A DNA stretch of 31,044 nucleotides from an uncultured Collinsella sp. (GCA_900540945.1 UQHQ01000024.1:1-31044); one strand, 5' to 3'; shown: positions 8,801-16,861, counted from the stretch's first letter. A program made the numbers and translations. The notes: generated by a model from the letters alone, not told the origin.

Positions 8801-9124
8801 GTTGTAGGTCACACCCTCGCCACCGGTGCGACCCTGCGGTGCACCCAGGCGTACCTCGGGCTGGCCCTCGATGTTGCAGATAAAGCTGTACCAGATAAGA
8901 CAGGGCTCGGTGCACTCAAGCTCTACGGTAAATATGCCGTCGCCCTCGTGCGTCATGGGATACAGAGACTCACCGATTTCATCGACCCAGGTGCGCAGGG
9001 TGAGCGTTGCCTGGTTGGGGTCGGCATCCTCCAAAATCACCGATAGCGAAACGGAAGTTCCAGTGGTCACAGCGCCAAACGGAGTACGAAACTGCGGCAG
9101 ACGGCTGTTGTGAATCAATCTCAT
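5828..9124 (-). CDS. malQ: Two-enzyme fusion: GH13 alpha-glucanohydrolase plus GH77 4-alpha-glucanotransferase
   Basis: A 1098-residue protein joining two glucan-active enzymes. Residues 1-120 form a beta-sandwich starch-binding-like domain. Residues 127-640 are a GH13 barrel of neopullulanase/cyclomaltodextrinase type: region I DGVFNH (263-268), region II GWRLDVADE (347-355, nucleophile D351), region III GEVWED (379-384, acid E380) and region IV SSHD (452-455). Residues 645-1098 are a GH77 amylomaltase with DIPMYVSDDSADAW (828-841), RVRLDHFLG (904-912, nucleophile D908), AEDLG (953-957) and THDT (1001-1004). All catalytic residues of both halves are present. The predicted roles are hydrolysis or debranching of maltodextrins and transfer of the glucan pieces. 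There is no signal peptide, so it acts in the cytoplasm. It has its own 430-bp upstream region with GGTAAAAC-type sites and probably its own promoter. It could also be named a GlgX/MalQ fusion; the GH13 specificity is uncertain. Confidence 0.9.
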   Translation of the reverse strand: MRLIHNSRLPQFRTPFGAVTTGTSVSLSVILEDADPNQATLTLRTWVDEIGESLYPMTHEGDGIFTVELECTEPCLIWYSFICNIEGQPEVRLGAPQGRTGGEGVTYNYAEVPSFQITVYKHRENRPTWYERGMVYQIFPDRYARDENWRERTLAEVEKPRKGIQRRMVEDWNEPPEYERAEDGSIKTWDFYGGSLKGIQNDLPRIAELGFTAIYLNPIFEAASNHRYDTADYTKIDPILGTEQDFTELCQAAEKLGISIILDGVFNHTGDDSIYFNRYGNYPGVGAWQSEDSPWRDAFYFHEDGSYDCWWGVGNMPAINESSKLVRERLLGKDGVIRKWLRAGAHGWRLDVADELSDDFLAEIKKAVLAEKPDALLLGEVWEDASNKISYGHLRRYLQGSELDSAMDYPFRDMVIGFLMGYKNAYQAAEDIETLRENYPREALACALNLLSSHDRPRIISVLGGGPDESQLPESERSKWRLDDNSMGLAKSRFWLATLMQMTFPGVPSIYYGDEYGLEGLTDPGNRRTLPTKDQLHDFDTLAIVKNASAVRRALPFMVDGEIKAFALNDDVLAYTRTGKDGEAATVIINRSLRNSHCVTIPALGECASDVISGHECEIHNGTVTLDLYPLGSSIIYHHAEKRLQEPLDHGAGVVCHITSVPTDDGKPGTIGAPTRRFIDHLAAMGMRYWQVLPVNPTDFFRSPYAGPSAFAGNIDLLPESHEELAADFVTWKARGGEDADPLYTAFKHRNADWLEKYCIYMAVKKHFEGLSRHDWPAGVARYNEHLIDDKRFHDEAELQAYMQYRFDLAWCELMNYAHKKGIEVIGDIPMYVSDDSADAWSEPENFWLSDTGKAIEISGAPPDNFAPEGQVWGNPTFRWDHMKENGYSWWMDRLRRAFSLYDRVRLDHFLGFHSYFSIPAGKACADGRWLAGPGKDLFQTAYDELGPLNFIAEDLGYLTPGVRAMASTCGFPGMDVLEFSDYDVRCGIHPTPGKILYTSTHDTSTLAGWCMHSFAGGDEPSGIALASELMGDALASDAPLVMMPLQDVLGLGDDARMNVPGVATGNWTWQADEADVAAAEEKTAKLLRNTHRFWGEA

Positions 9125-9223
9125 AATTCGGTCCAGTTCAATAGAATCACGGCCTGCGGGCCATGGGCTTTACGCACTGGATGTAAGTATATCTTTTGTA
9201 CACAGGCTGTATAAACAACATCC

Positions 9224-9265
9224 GTTTACCATCGGCGAACGGTTGTCCTAGAAAATCGTTTTACC
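9224..9265 (-). promoter_or_regulatory. Putative operator pair upstream of the GH13-GH77 gene
   Basis: On the minus strand there are GTGGTAAAACGATTTTC (ending near 9251) and ATGGTAAACGG (from 9232 down). Both match half-sites found upstream of glgB and the HAD gene (19345-19431). The AAAACG(N)TTTT centre is typical of LacI-family operators. A TATACT hexamer on the minus strand, close downstream near 9190, could be the -10 box. The regulator is not in the window. Confidence 0.5.
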
Positions 9266-9330
9266 ACCCAAATTATCGCGATATTCAAATGTGCCTATAC
9301 CGATACTATTTGTAGCCAAACAAAAGTAAC

Positions 9331-9464
9331 CCGGTTTACTACGACGAATTGAATGATCTCAACCAGGGTCATTTTGGTGATATTAAAACCGCAGGTAGAG
9401 GCGTTGCCAATTTCGTAGATTACCCGTCGTGGTCGGCTGGAGCCATTTTGTCGTAGTAAACCGG
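9331..9464. repeat. 134-bp element bounded by near-perfect inverted ends
   Basis: The sequence 9331-9348 (CCGGTTTACTACGACGAA) is the inverse of 9447-9464 with one mismatch, the outer 15 bases being identical. The ends enclose about 98 bases with no gene. No target-site duplication is evident. It lies in the 430-bp gap between glgA and the fusion gene. It may be a miniature inverted-repeat element or a pair of distant protein-binding sites; on the + strand it is followed by CTCTTTTTAA. Confidence 0.6.
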
Positions 9465-9490
9465 CCCTCTTTTTAATACAGAAGTTCAAC

Positions 9491-9527
9491 CAAGATGAGG
9501 GCGCCTGGTAGGGGCGCCCTCATCTTG
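9491..9527 (-). terminator. Strong stem-loop after glgA
   Basis: A perfect 15-bp stem (CAAGATGAGGGCGCC at 9491-9505 with its complement at 9513-9527) and a seven-base loop, 27 bases past the glgA stop. Neither strand has a U-run directly after it, so it may be a 3' protecting hairpin or a factor-dependent end rather than a classical intrinsic terminator. Confidence 0.55.
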
Positions 9528-9554
9528 CGTTGGATTAAGTTTTAATCGTCCGGA

Positions 9555-11861
9555 TTAGTGGCGCTTGCGGGTGGCCGTTGCCTTACGGACGGAGGTCTTC
9601 TTGGTCGGGGCCTTTTCCTCGACCGGAACAGCGGGGGAGACCGGGGTCTCCTTGGCGGGCTTGGTCTTTGCCGTAGCCTTCGGAGCGGTCTTGACCTCTG
9701 CGGCCTTCGGAGCAGGCTCGGCCTTTACTGCGGGCTTGTCCTCGGCCTTAGCCTCTGCCTTGGGAGCAGCAGCCTTGGTCGTGGTCTTTTTGGCCGTCGT
9801 CGTAGCGCGCTTGCGCGTGGTGGTCTTGGCGGCCGGCTTTGCCTCGACAGCTGCCTTGGCCTTGGGCTCGGAGGGTGCCTCCTCGACCTTGACGACGGAC
9901 TTTGCGGCGGCCTTCGCGGTCGTCTTCGCGGCGGCCTTCGTCGTAGCAGCCTTGGTCGTCGTCGACTTCGTAGCCGTGGCCTTCTTGGTGGTCGCGGTCT
10001 TGGACGCGGCCGTCTTCTTGGCGGTAGACTTGGCCGGAGCCTTTGCCGCGGGCTCGGCCTTTACCTCGGGAGCGACCTCGGCCTCGGCGGCCTTTTTGGC
10101 AGCGGCGGTCGTACGCTTGCGCGTAGTCGATGCCTTGGCAGTAGTTGCCTTAGCGGCGCTAGTCTTGTTAGCAGCGGCCTTCGTGGTCGTGGCCTTCTTA
10201 GCCGTCGTCTTGCGGGCCGTCGTATTCTTGGCGGCAGGCTTCGCGTCGGGCTTAACTTCGGCCTTGGCCGCCGGCTTCTCCTCGGCCTTGGGCTCCTCAG
10301 CGGCAGCGGGCTCCTTAACGGTCGCCGCAGGCTCGGCCTCAGCGGCAGCGGGCTCATCGACAGCTGCAACATCAGTCACACCCGCCGGCCTCTCAATCTC
10401 CGGATGCATAAAGAAGTACAGGTCCAGATACTTGTCGGCCGAGCGCGTCCAGCTAAAGTCCTGGCTCATGGCCTGCGTAACCAGCTGGTTCCATGCCTCG
10501 CGGTTATCCCAGAACAGGCGTGCCGCGCGGAACACGGCGTCGCCCATCTCGTCGCCGTTAAAGTTGCTAAACGAGAAGCCCGTGCCCTCGCCAGTAAACT
10601 CGTTATACGGGATCACGGTGTCCTTCAGGCCACCGGTCTCGCGTACGATAGGCAGGGTGCCGTAGCGCATGGCGATGATCTGCGACAGGCCGCAGGGCTC
10701 AAACTTCGAAGGCATCAGGAACATATCGGCGGCGGCGTACATGCGCTGCGACAGCGCCGGGTCAAACTCGATGCGTGCGGCCATGGTGCCGGGGTACTTG
10801 TCCTGGAAGTAGCGCAGGCCGTCCTCGTAGTCGCGGTCGCCGGTGCCCAGCACCGCCACCTGCACGCCGCCGGACAGGATGCGGTCGAGCGCGTACATGA
10901 CCAGGTCCATGCCCTTCTGGCGCGTCAGACGCGTGACCATCACCATAAGCGGGCGGTCGTCGCGAACCTCGAGGCCCAGCTCCTCCTGCAGCTTGGCCTT
11001 GCACACGGCCTTGCCGGAACGGTCGTCAACCGTGTAGTTGGCGGCAATGCGCTTGTCGGTTGCCGGGTCAAAGGCCGCCACGTCAATGCCGTTGAGGATG
11101 CCCTGCAGTGCGTAGGAGCGCTCGCGCAGTACGCCGTCCAGGCCCTCGCCAAACTCGGGCGTCTGGATCTCGCCCGCGTAGGTGGGGCTCACCGTGGTGA
11201 TGGCATCGGCATAGTGCAGCGCGCCCAGCATGTAGTTGATGCTGCAGGCGTCGCAGCGCAGCTGCGAGGCGGCCGCCGGAATGTGCGCCACGCCCAGGAT
11301 ATCCTCCATCACGGTGTCGCTAAACTGGCCCTGGAACGCCACGTTGTGGATCGAGAACACGGTCTTGACGCGGTCGTACAGCGGCAGGCCCTGGTAGAAC
11401 TCGCGCAGGAACACGGGCGCCAGTGCCGTCTGCCAGTCGTTGCAGTGCAAAATGTCGCACTCAAAGCCGGCCGGCAGGTGCTGCAGGCTCTCGGTGATGG
11501 CCTTGGAGAAAAACGCGAAGCGCTCGCCGTCGTCAAAAAAGCCGTACGGATAGTCGCGCGCAAAGTAGCGCTCGTTGTCCACGAACATATAGGTGACGCC
11601 GTCGTGCTCGAGCTTCTCGAGCCCGCAGTACTCGTTGCGCCAGCCCAGGCTCACGTAAAAGTCGGCAAAGTGCTCCATTTGCGCTTTGTACTCGTCTTTG
11701 ATGGTGGCGTACTTGGGCACCATCACGATAACCTCGGCGCCGGCGCGCACAAGCGCCGCAGGCAGCGAGCCCGCCACGTCACCCAGGCCACCGGTCTTAA
11801 CAAACGGTGCGCACTCGGCCGAGGCAAACACGATCTGCATCTTTTTGCTGGAATCTGCCAT
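9555..11861 (-). CDS. glgA: Glycogen synthase (ADP-glucose type) with a long Ala/Lys-rich tail
   Basis: Extends alpha-1,4-glucan chains using ADP-glucose. Of 768 residues, about 1-490 are a complete GT5 synthase: KTGGLGDV (22-29) binds ADP-glucose near the N-terminus, with HNVAFQG (172-178), TRLTRQKG (310-317) and SKFEPCGLSQ (385-394) further on. Residues about 494-768 are low complexity, made almost only of Ala, Lys, Thr, Pro, Glu, Val and Arg, and end RKATATRKRH. This resembles histone H1 or mycobacterial HupB tails and is absent from standard GlgA (about 480 residues). The start is placed at the ATG at 11861 because GGGAG lies seven bases upstream; the earlier ATG at 11873 has no Shine-Dalgarno. 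The gene follows glgD and probably belongs to the glgBPCDA transcript. Confidence 0.95.
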   Translation of the reverse strand: MADSSKKMQIVFASAECAPFVKTGGLGDVAGSLPAALVRAGAEVIVMVPKYATIKDEYKAQMEHFADFYVSLGWRNEYCGLEKLEHDGVTYMFVDNERYFARDYPYGFFDDGERFAFFSKAITESLQHLPAGFECDILHCNDWQTALAPVFLREFYQGLPLYDRVKTVFSIHNVAFQGQFSDTVMEDILGVAHIPAAASQLRCDACSINYMLGALHYADAITTVSPTYAGEIQTPEFGEGLDGVLRERSYALQGILNGIDVAAFDPATDKRIAANYTVDDRSGKAVCKAKLQEELGLEVRDDRPLMVMVTRLTRQKGMDLVMYALDRILSGGVQVAVLGTGDRDYEDGLRYFQDKYPGTMAARIEFDPALSQRMYAAADMFLMPSKFEPCGLSQIIAMRYGTLPIVRETGGLKDTVIPYNEFTGEGTGFSFSNFNGDEMGDAVFRAARLFWDNREAWNQLVTQAMSQDFSWTRSADKYLDLYFFMHPEIERPAGVTDVAAVDEPAAAEAEPAATVKEPAAAEEPKAEEKPAAKAEVKPDAKPAAKNTTARKTTAKKATTTKAAANKTSAAKATTAKASTTRKRTTAAAKKAAEAEVAPEVKAEPAAKAPAKSTAKKTAASKTATTKKATATKSTTTKAATTKAAAKTTAKAAAKSVVKVEEAPSEPKAKAAVEAKPAAKTTTRKRATTTAKKTTTKAAAPKAEAKAEDKPAVKAEPAPKAAEVKTAPKATAKTKPAKETPVSPAVPVEEKAPTKKTSVRKATATRKRH

Positions 11862-11884
11862 ATTGTCTCCCATGTTGCAATTCG

Positions 11885-11920
11885 AGAATAGCCGCCTGGC
11901 GCTAACCGGGCGGCTATTCT
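11885..11920 (-). other. Stem-loop between glgD and glgA
   Basis: AGAATAGCCGCC (11885-11896) pairs perfectly with GGCGGCTATTCT (11909-11920), a 12-bp stem with a 12-base loop. It lies in the 90-bp glgD-glgA spacer, about 24 bases before the glgA start on the minus strand. With no U-run it may be a processing or partial-termination site that tunes glgA expression. Confidence 0.55.
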
Positions 11921-11951
11921 ACATGTTACGAGCGATGTTGCGGTGCCAACG

Positions 11952-13079
11952 TTAACGTACGATGGTGGTGTCGGAAGTTAACGGAGCCTTGCCCAGCACC
12001 AGGATGTTCTCGGGCGTGCCGCGAAGCTCGGTGTTGGTGGGAACCACGTTGTTCTTGTCCAGGATGGCATTCTCGACGCGTGCGCCGCTCTTGATGATGC
12101 AGCTCTGGTTGATGATCGAGTTGGTCACCGAGGCGCCCTCCTCGACCACGACGCCGCGCGACAGGATCGAGTTGCGCACGGTGCCCTTGATGATGCAGCC
12201 GGCCGAGATGATCGAGTTGCAGGCGTGGCTACCGGTCGCATAGCGCGAAGGCGGCACGTCGTGAGCCTTGGTCAGGATCGGGCGCTCGGGATCGAAGAGC
12301 TGGTCGGCCACGGTCTGGTCGAGCAGGTCCATGCTGCGGCGATACAGCGACTTCTCGCTAAACACGCCCACGACCTCGCCTTTGTACTCGTAGCTGCACA
12401 CGTCGATGTTGCCAAAGTCGCCCTGAAGTGCCTCGAGCAGGTCTAGATAGTCGGCGGCTTGGTAGTGGTCGATGATCTCGAGCAGCGTCTCGCGGTTGAC
12501 GATGCAGCAGTCCATAGAGGCGTTGTCGCCGTACACGACGCCAGCGCTCACGCCCGTCAGGCGGCCGTTCTCGTTAATCTCGAGCTTGGTCTCGTCATCG
12601 ACGTTGCGCGTGGCCTTGCAGTACACCACGGTCATCTGGGCACCGGAGTTCTCGTGCGCGTCGATGATGGTGTTGAGGTCCATGTTAAAGATGATATTGG
12701 TGCCCATCATCACGACATAGGGCTTGTCCGAGCGCTGGAACAGTGTCTTGTTGGAGATGATGTCGCGCAGCAGGAAGCGCATGCCGCCCTTGGTGGTGCC
12801 ATACGCGTTGCCGGGCACCATGAACAGGCCGCCCTTCTTGCGGTCCAGGCCCCAGTCCTTGCCCGAGCCAACATGGTCGATCAGCGAGCGGTAGTTGCCC
12901 GGCATGACGACGCCGACGGTCTTAATGCCGGCATTCATCATGTTGGACAGCGGAAAGTCGATCAGGCGGTAGCGGCCCAAAAACGGAACGGACGCGATGG
13001 GGCGGTCCTTGAGCAGCACGCTGCCGTAGGTCGAAGAGTAGTTAGCGGTGATATAACCGATGGCCTTGCGATTGATCAT
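11952..13079 (-). CDS. glgD: Glucose-1-phosphate adenylyltransferase, GlgD (regulatory) subunit
   Basis: The non-catalytic partner of GlgC. In Firmicutes GlgC and GlgD form a hetero-oligomer that makes ADP-glucose more actively than GlgC alone. The 375 residues have the nucleotidyltransferase fold, but the GGxGxRL catalytic loop of GlgC is replaced by ITANYSSTYGSV near the N-terminus, and GRYRLIDFPLSNMMNAGI follows. The C-terminal part is a left-handed beta-helix (for example SIISAGCIIKGTVRNSILSR). The ATG at 13079 is chosen because it follows the glgC stop by four bases and the GAAGGGGGAA at the end of glgC serves as its Shine-Dalgarno. This implies tight coupling and roughly equal synthesis of the two subunits. 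Confidence 0.93.
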   Translation of the reverse strand: MINRKAIGYITANYSSTYGSVLLKDRPIASVPFLGRYRLIDFPLSNMMNAGIKTVGVVMPGNYRSLIDHVGSGKDWGLDRKKGGLFMVPGNAYGTTKGGMRFLLRDIISNKTLFQRSDKPYVVMMGTNIIFNMDLNTIIDAHENSGAQMTVVYCKATRNVDDETKLEINENGRLTGVSAGVVYGDNASMDCCIVNRETLLEIIDHYQAADYLDLLEALQGDFGNIDVCSYEYKGEVVGVFSEKSLYRRSMDLLDQTVADQLFDPERPILTKAHDVPPSRYATGSHACNSIISAGCIIKGTVRNSILSRGVVVEEGASVTNSIINQSCIIKSGARVENAILDKNNVVPTNTELRGTPENILVLGKAPLTSDTTIVR

Positions 13080-13083
13080 CGGA

Positions 13084-14232
13084 TCATTCCCCCTTCCCGA
13101 TAACGACGTCATTTCCAACGACGGCCGTATCCTTGGTGGTATCGACAGAGCCGAGCTTCACGCCCTCTTCGACCGTGGAGTTCTCGCCCAAAATAGCGCG
13201 GCAGATGTGCGCACCGCTCTTGACGTGCGCGCCCGGCAGCAGCACGGAGTCCTCGACCACGGCGCGCTCCTCGATGATGACATCGGTCGAAATGATCGAG
13301 TGGCGAGCGGTGCCGTAGATCTTGCAGCCGTTGGAGACCAGGCAGTCGTCCAGGCGGCCGTCCGGGCCAATGTAGTGCGGCGGACGCGTGGTGATGTTGG
13401 ACATGATGGGGAAGTGCTTGTCGAACAGATCGAACTCGGGGTTGTTGCCCAGCAGGTCCATCGAGGTCTCGTGGAAGCTGGCGATGGTGCCAACGTCCTT
13501 CCAAAAGCCGTGGAACTCGTAGCTGTACAGGCGCTTGCCCTCGCCGAGCAGCTTGGGGATGATGTCCTTGCCAAAGTCGTGGCTCGAGCGCTGGTCCAGA
13601 GCGTCTTCCTCGAGCGCCTCGATCAGCACGTCTGCCGAGAAGATGTAGATGCCCATGGACGCGAGATTCGAATCGGGCTTATCGGGCTTCTCGGTGAACT
13701 TGGTGATGCGGCCGTCCTCGGGGTCGGTGGTCAGGATGCCAAAGCGGCTGGCCTCCTCCCACGGCACGGGCATAACGCTCACCGTGAGGTCCGCGTTGTT
13801 CTCAATGTGCGTCTTGAGCATCTTGCGGTAGTCCATGCGATACAGGTGATCGCCCGAAAGAATCAGGACGTACTTGGGATCGTTGGCCTTGATGTAGTCG
13901 AGGTTCTGCGTAATGGCGTCGGCCGTGCCCGCATACCAGGCGCCACCGGTCTGCGTCTCGTACGGCGGAAGGATCGACACGCCGCCGTCGCGGCTGTCCA
14001 GATCCCACGCCTCGCCGGAGCCCACGTAGGCATGCAGCAGGTAGGGGCGATACTGCGTCAGAACGCCCACCGTGTCGATGCCCGAGTTTGAGCAGTTGGA
14101 CAGCGAAAAGTCGATAATGCGGAACTTGCCACCAAAGCTAACCGCCGGCTTAGCGATCTTTTGGGTGAGTGCCCCCAATCGGCTGCCCTGTCCTCCTGCG
14201 AGGAGCATCGCGATGCATTCTTTCTTACTCAT
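13084..14232 (-). CDS. glgC: Glucose-1-phosphate adenylyltransferase, catalytic subunit
   Basis: Makes ADP-glucose and pyrophosphate from ATP and glucose-1-phosphate, the committed step of glycogen synthesis. The 382-residue protein has the catalytic loop LAGGQGSRLGALT near its start, KPAVSFGGKFRIIDF, the GTADA segment, SGDHLYRMDY with the metal-binding Asp, and FTEKPDKP. A C-terminal beta-helix carries the usual hexapeptide-like repeats. The start has a strong Shine-Dalgarno (AGAAGGAG, seven bases upstream). It follows glgP by 108 bp, a spacer that includes a stem-loop, and is directly joined to glgD. All family hallmarks are intact, so an active enzyme is expected. Confidence 0.96.
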   Translation of the reverse strand: MSKKECIAMLLAGGQGSRLGALTQKIAKPAVSFGGKFRIIDFSLSNCSNSGIDTVGVLTQYRPYLLHAYVGSGEAWDLDSRDGGVSILPPYETQTGGAWYAGTADAITQNLDYIKANDPKYVLILSGDHLYRMDYRKMLKTHIENNADLTVSVMPVPWEEASRFGILTTDPEDGRITKFTEKPDKPDSNLASMGIYIFSADVLIEALEEDALDQRSSHDFGKDIIPKLLGEGKRLYSYEFHGFWKDVGTIASFHETSMDLLGNNPEFDLFDKHFPIMSNITTRPPHYIGPDGRLDDCLVSNGCKIYGTARHSIISTDVIIEERAVVEDSVLLPGAHVKSGAHICRAILGENSTVEEGVKLGSVDTTKDTAVVGNDVVIGKGE

Positions 14233-14272
14233 CGATTTCTCCTTCTGTCATCGATGTTCCTAAACCCATTAG

Positions 14273-14303
14273 CGACGGGCGCGGCGCAACGTCACGCCCG
14301 TCG
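14273..14303 (-). other. Stem-loop between glgP and glgC
   Basis: CGACGGGCG (14273-14281) pairs perfectly with CGCCCGTCG (14295-14303). It lies in the 108-bp spacer after the glgP stop. There is no T-run on the minus strand, so partial termination or RNA processing between glgP and glgC is more likely than a full stop. Confidence 0.5.
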
Positions 14304-14340
14304 AGTAATGCCGTGCTGGCATAGGGGAGCTCGCGCGCCT

Positions 14341-16767
14341 TTACGCGTGCCAGATCTCGTCGCGGTACTCGCGAATGGTGCGGTCGCTCGAGAACCAGCC
14401 GCTCGAGGCGGTGTTGAGCAGAGCCTTGCGGTTCCAGGTCTCCTGGTCGCCATAGCTGCCGGTGAGCTTCTCCCACGCATCCACATAGCTGCGGAAGTCT
14501 GCCATGACCAGGTCGGGGTCGTTGTTGTTCATGAGCTCGTTGTAGATGCTCTCAAAGTTGCCCGAAAGGCCGGCAAACGTGTTGTCCTTGAGCTCGTCCA
14601 TCACGCGGCCCAGACGCTCGCGATCGTTGTTGAGCGTATCCCACGCAAAGTAGCTGTTCGACGCCCAGAGCTGCTCGACCTCGGGAGCGGTCAGGCCAAA
14701 GATGGCCTCGTTCTCGCGACCAGCCAGGTCGGCGATCTCGATGTTGGCGCCGTCGAGGGTGCCCAGCGTAATGGCGCCGTTCATCATGAGCTTCATGTTG
14801 GACGTGCCCGAGGCCTCCTTGCCGGCCGTGGAGATCTGCTCCGAGATCTCGGCGGCAGGGTAGATGAGCTGGGCGTTGCTCACGCGGAAGTTGGGGATAA
14901 AGCAGACTTTCATGACCTCGTTGACGCGGGCATCGTTGTTGATGACGTCGGCCACGGAGTTAATGAGGCGGATGGTCTCCTTGGCGAAGGTGTAGCTCGA
15001 GGCAGCCTTGCCGCTAAAGATGAAGGTCGTCGGCGTCACGTGGAAGTTGGGATCGGCGATGCGACGGTTGTAGATGTCCATCACCTTCATGATGTTCATG
15101 AGTTGGCGCTTGTAGGCGTGGAAGCGCTTAACCTGAACATCGAAGACGGTGTTGGGGTCAATGACCAAACCGGTCTCGGCCTTAACGTAGGCGGCCAGGC
15201 GCTCCTTGTTGGCGCGCTTGGAGGCACCCACGGCCTTCAGGAACTCGGTGTCGTTCTGGAACTCCTTGAGCTTTTCCAGCTCAAAGGCGTCCTTGAGCCA
15301 GCCGTCGCCAATGGCATCGGTGACGAGCTTGGCGTAGGTGGGGTTGGCCTCGGCAAAGAAGCGACGGTGCGAGATGCCGTTGGTTTTGTTGTTGAACTTC
15401 TCGGGCGTTAAGGCATAGAAGTCCTTGAGCACGATGTTCTTGATGATGTCGGAGTGGATCTTGGCCACGCCGTTGACGCTATGGCTGCAGATCACGGACA
15501 GGTTGGCCATGCGAATCTCGCCGTCCCACAGGATGGCGGTCTGGCGCAGACGCTCCTGCCAGCCCTCCTGCGTGGTGTCGAACGACTCGTGCCAACGACG
15601 GCTGATCTCGTCGATGATCTGGTACACGCGGGGGAGGAGCTTGGAGAACGTGCCGATGGGCCACTTCTCCAGAGCCTCGGGCAGGATGGTGTGGTTGGTG
15701 TAGCTCACGACCTGCGTCACGATGTTCCAGGCGTCGTCCCACTCGAGCTTCTTCTCGTCGATCAGGATACGCATGAGCTCGGGGCCGCACATGGCGGGGT
15801 GGGTATCGTTGGTATGGATGGCCACAAACTGCGGCAGCAGCTCCCAGTTCTCGCCGTGCTCCTTCTCAAAGGTGTCGAGCAGGCTGTAGATGCCGGCCGA
15901 AACAAACAGGTACTCCTGCTTCAGGCGCAGCAGACGGCCGTGCTCGCCGGCGTCGTTGGGGTAGAGGATGGCGCTGATGGCCTCGGCCTCGGCGCGCTCG
16001 GCGTCGGCCAGGGCGTAGTCGCCGCGGTTGAAGGCCTCCAGGTCAAAGTGCTCCTCGACCGGCTCTGCGGCCCAGACGCGCAGCTTGTTGACGGTCTCGC
16101 CGGCATAGCCCACAACGGGGATGTCGTAGGGGACAGCCAGGATGTCCTGCGTGTCCACCGTGCGGTAGAACGTGCGGCCGTTCTCCTCAAAGCCCTCGAC
16201 GTGACCACCAAACTTAATGGTCACGGCTTTGTCCTGACGACGGACCTCCCAGGGATAGCCGTGGGTGAGCCACTCGTCGGTGGCCTCGACCTGGCTGCCG
16301 TTGACGATCTCCTGCTTAAACAGGCCGTAGCGGTAGCGCATGCCGTTGCCGTAGCCGGCAATGCCCTCGGCAGCCATGGAATCTAAGAAGCATGCGGCCA
16401 GACGGCCCAGGCCACCGTTGCCCAGAGCCGGATCGGGCTCCTGGTTCTCGATGACGGACAGGTCGAAGCCCATGTCGTCGAGCGCCTCGGCGACCATGTC
16501 GCGCACGCCAAAGTTGAGCAGGTAGTTGTCGAGCAGGCGGCCGATCAAAAACTCGATCGAGAAGTAGTACACGCGCTTCTTGCCCTCGGCGGCCACACGG
16601 GCGTCGCTCTTGGTGGCAACGGTGCGTGCCTTCTCGGCCACGAGCTTGGCCAGGGCGTTAAAGCGGTCCAGGTCGCTGGCGGCCTCGACGCTCTTGCCGC
16701 TGATGCTCATGACGGCATCGCGATAGAGCTCGGTAAACTCCTGCTTGTTGTCGAAGATCTTATTCAT
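14341..16767 (-). CDS. glgP: Glycogen/maltodextrin phosphorylase
   Basis: Releases glucose-1-phosphate from non-reducing ends of glycogen using phosphate and pyridoxal phosphate. The 808 residues are the usual length for GT35. Family blocks include EPDPALGNGGLGRLAACFLD (110-129) and IHTNDTHPAM (317-326). The cofactor block is EASGTSNMKLMMNGAITLGT (651-670), with K659 as the PLP lysine. The start is well supported by AAAGGA about five bases upstream. It lies second in the minus-strand glycogen set, 94 bp after glgB. Having the degrading enzyme within the synthesis cluster is normal in bacteria and suggests shared control of storage and use. No missing catalytic residue was noticed. Confidence 0.96.
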   Translation of the reverse strand: MNKIFDNKQEFTELYRDAVMSISGKSVEAASDLDRFNALAKLVAEKARTVATKSDARVAAEGKKRVYYFSIEFLIGRLLDNYLLNFGVRDMVAEALDDMGFDLSVIENQEPDPALGNGGLGRLAACFLDSMAAEGIAGYGNGMRYRYGLFKQEIVNGSQVEATDEWLTHGYPWEVRRQDKAVTIKFGGHVEGFEENGRTFYRTVDTQDILAVPYDIPVVGYAGETVNKLRVWAAEPVEEHFDLEAFNRGDYALADAERAEAEAISAILYPNDAGEHGRLLRLKQEYLFVSAGIYSLLDTFEKEHGENWELLPQFVAIHTNDTHPAMCGPELMRILIDEKKLEWDDAWNIVTQVVSYTNHTILPEALEKWPIGTFSKLLPRVYQIIDEISRRWHESFDTTQEGWQERLRQTAILWDGEIRMANLSVICSHSVNGVAKIHSDIIKNIVLKDFYALTPEKFNNKTNGISHRRFFAEANPTYAKLVTDAIGDGWLKDAFELEKLKEFQNDTEFLKAVGASKRANKERLAAYVKAETGLVIDPNTVFDVQVKRFHAYKRQLMNIMKVMDIYNRRIADPNFHVTPTTFIFSGKAASSYTFAKETIRLINSVADVINNDARVNEVMKVCFIPNFRVSNAQLIYPAAEISEQISTAGKEASGTSNMKLMMNGAITLGTLDGANIEIADLAGRENEAIFGLTAPEVEQLWASNSYFAWDTLNNDRERLGRVMDELKDNTFAGLSGNFESIYNELMNNNDPDLVMADFRSYVDAWEKLTGSYGDQETWNRKALLNTASSGWFSSDRTIREYRDEIWHA

Positions 16768-16841
16768 ACGTTCCTTTCCCCCGGGGATGTTTCTCCCGGA
16801 ACGGTTATGACTTGTATCCTACGCCCCCGCGGGGCGGGTAA

Positions 16842-16853
16842 TTACAGCTGTAA
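16842..16853. promoter_or_regulatory. Perfect 12-bp palindrome upstream of glgP
   Basis: TTACAGCTGTAA, flanked by a partly repeated GTAACGC/GTTACGC, in the 94-bp glgB-glgP spacer. A related ACAGCTGTAACTGT lies near 5796, just past the fusion gene. It could be a regulator site or chance; no -35/-10 pair is convincing here. Confidence 0.3.
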
Positions 16854-16861
16854 CGCTTTTG

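Noticed and set aside
9558..11891. Very long + strand frames opposite glgA
   Set aside because: They are antisense by-products of the Ala/Lys repeats and GC-rich codons, with Leu/Gly/Arg-only low-complexity translation; GlgA on the other strand has all family motifs.
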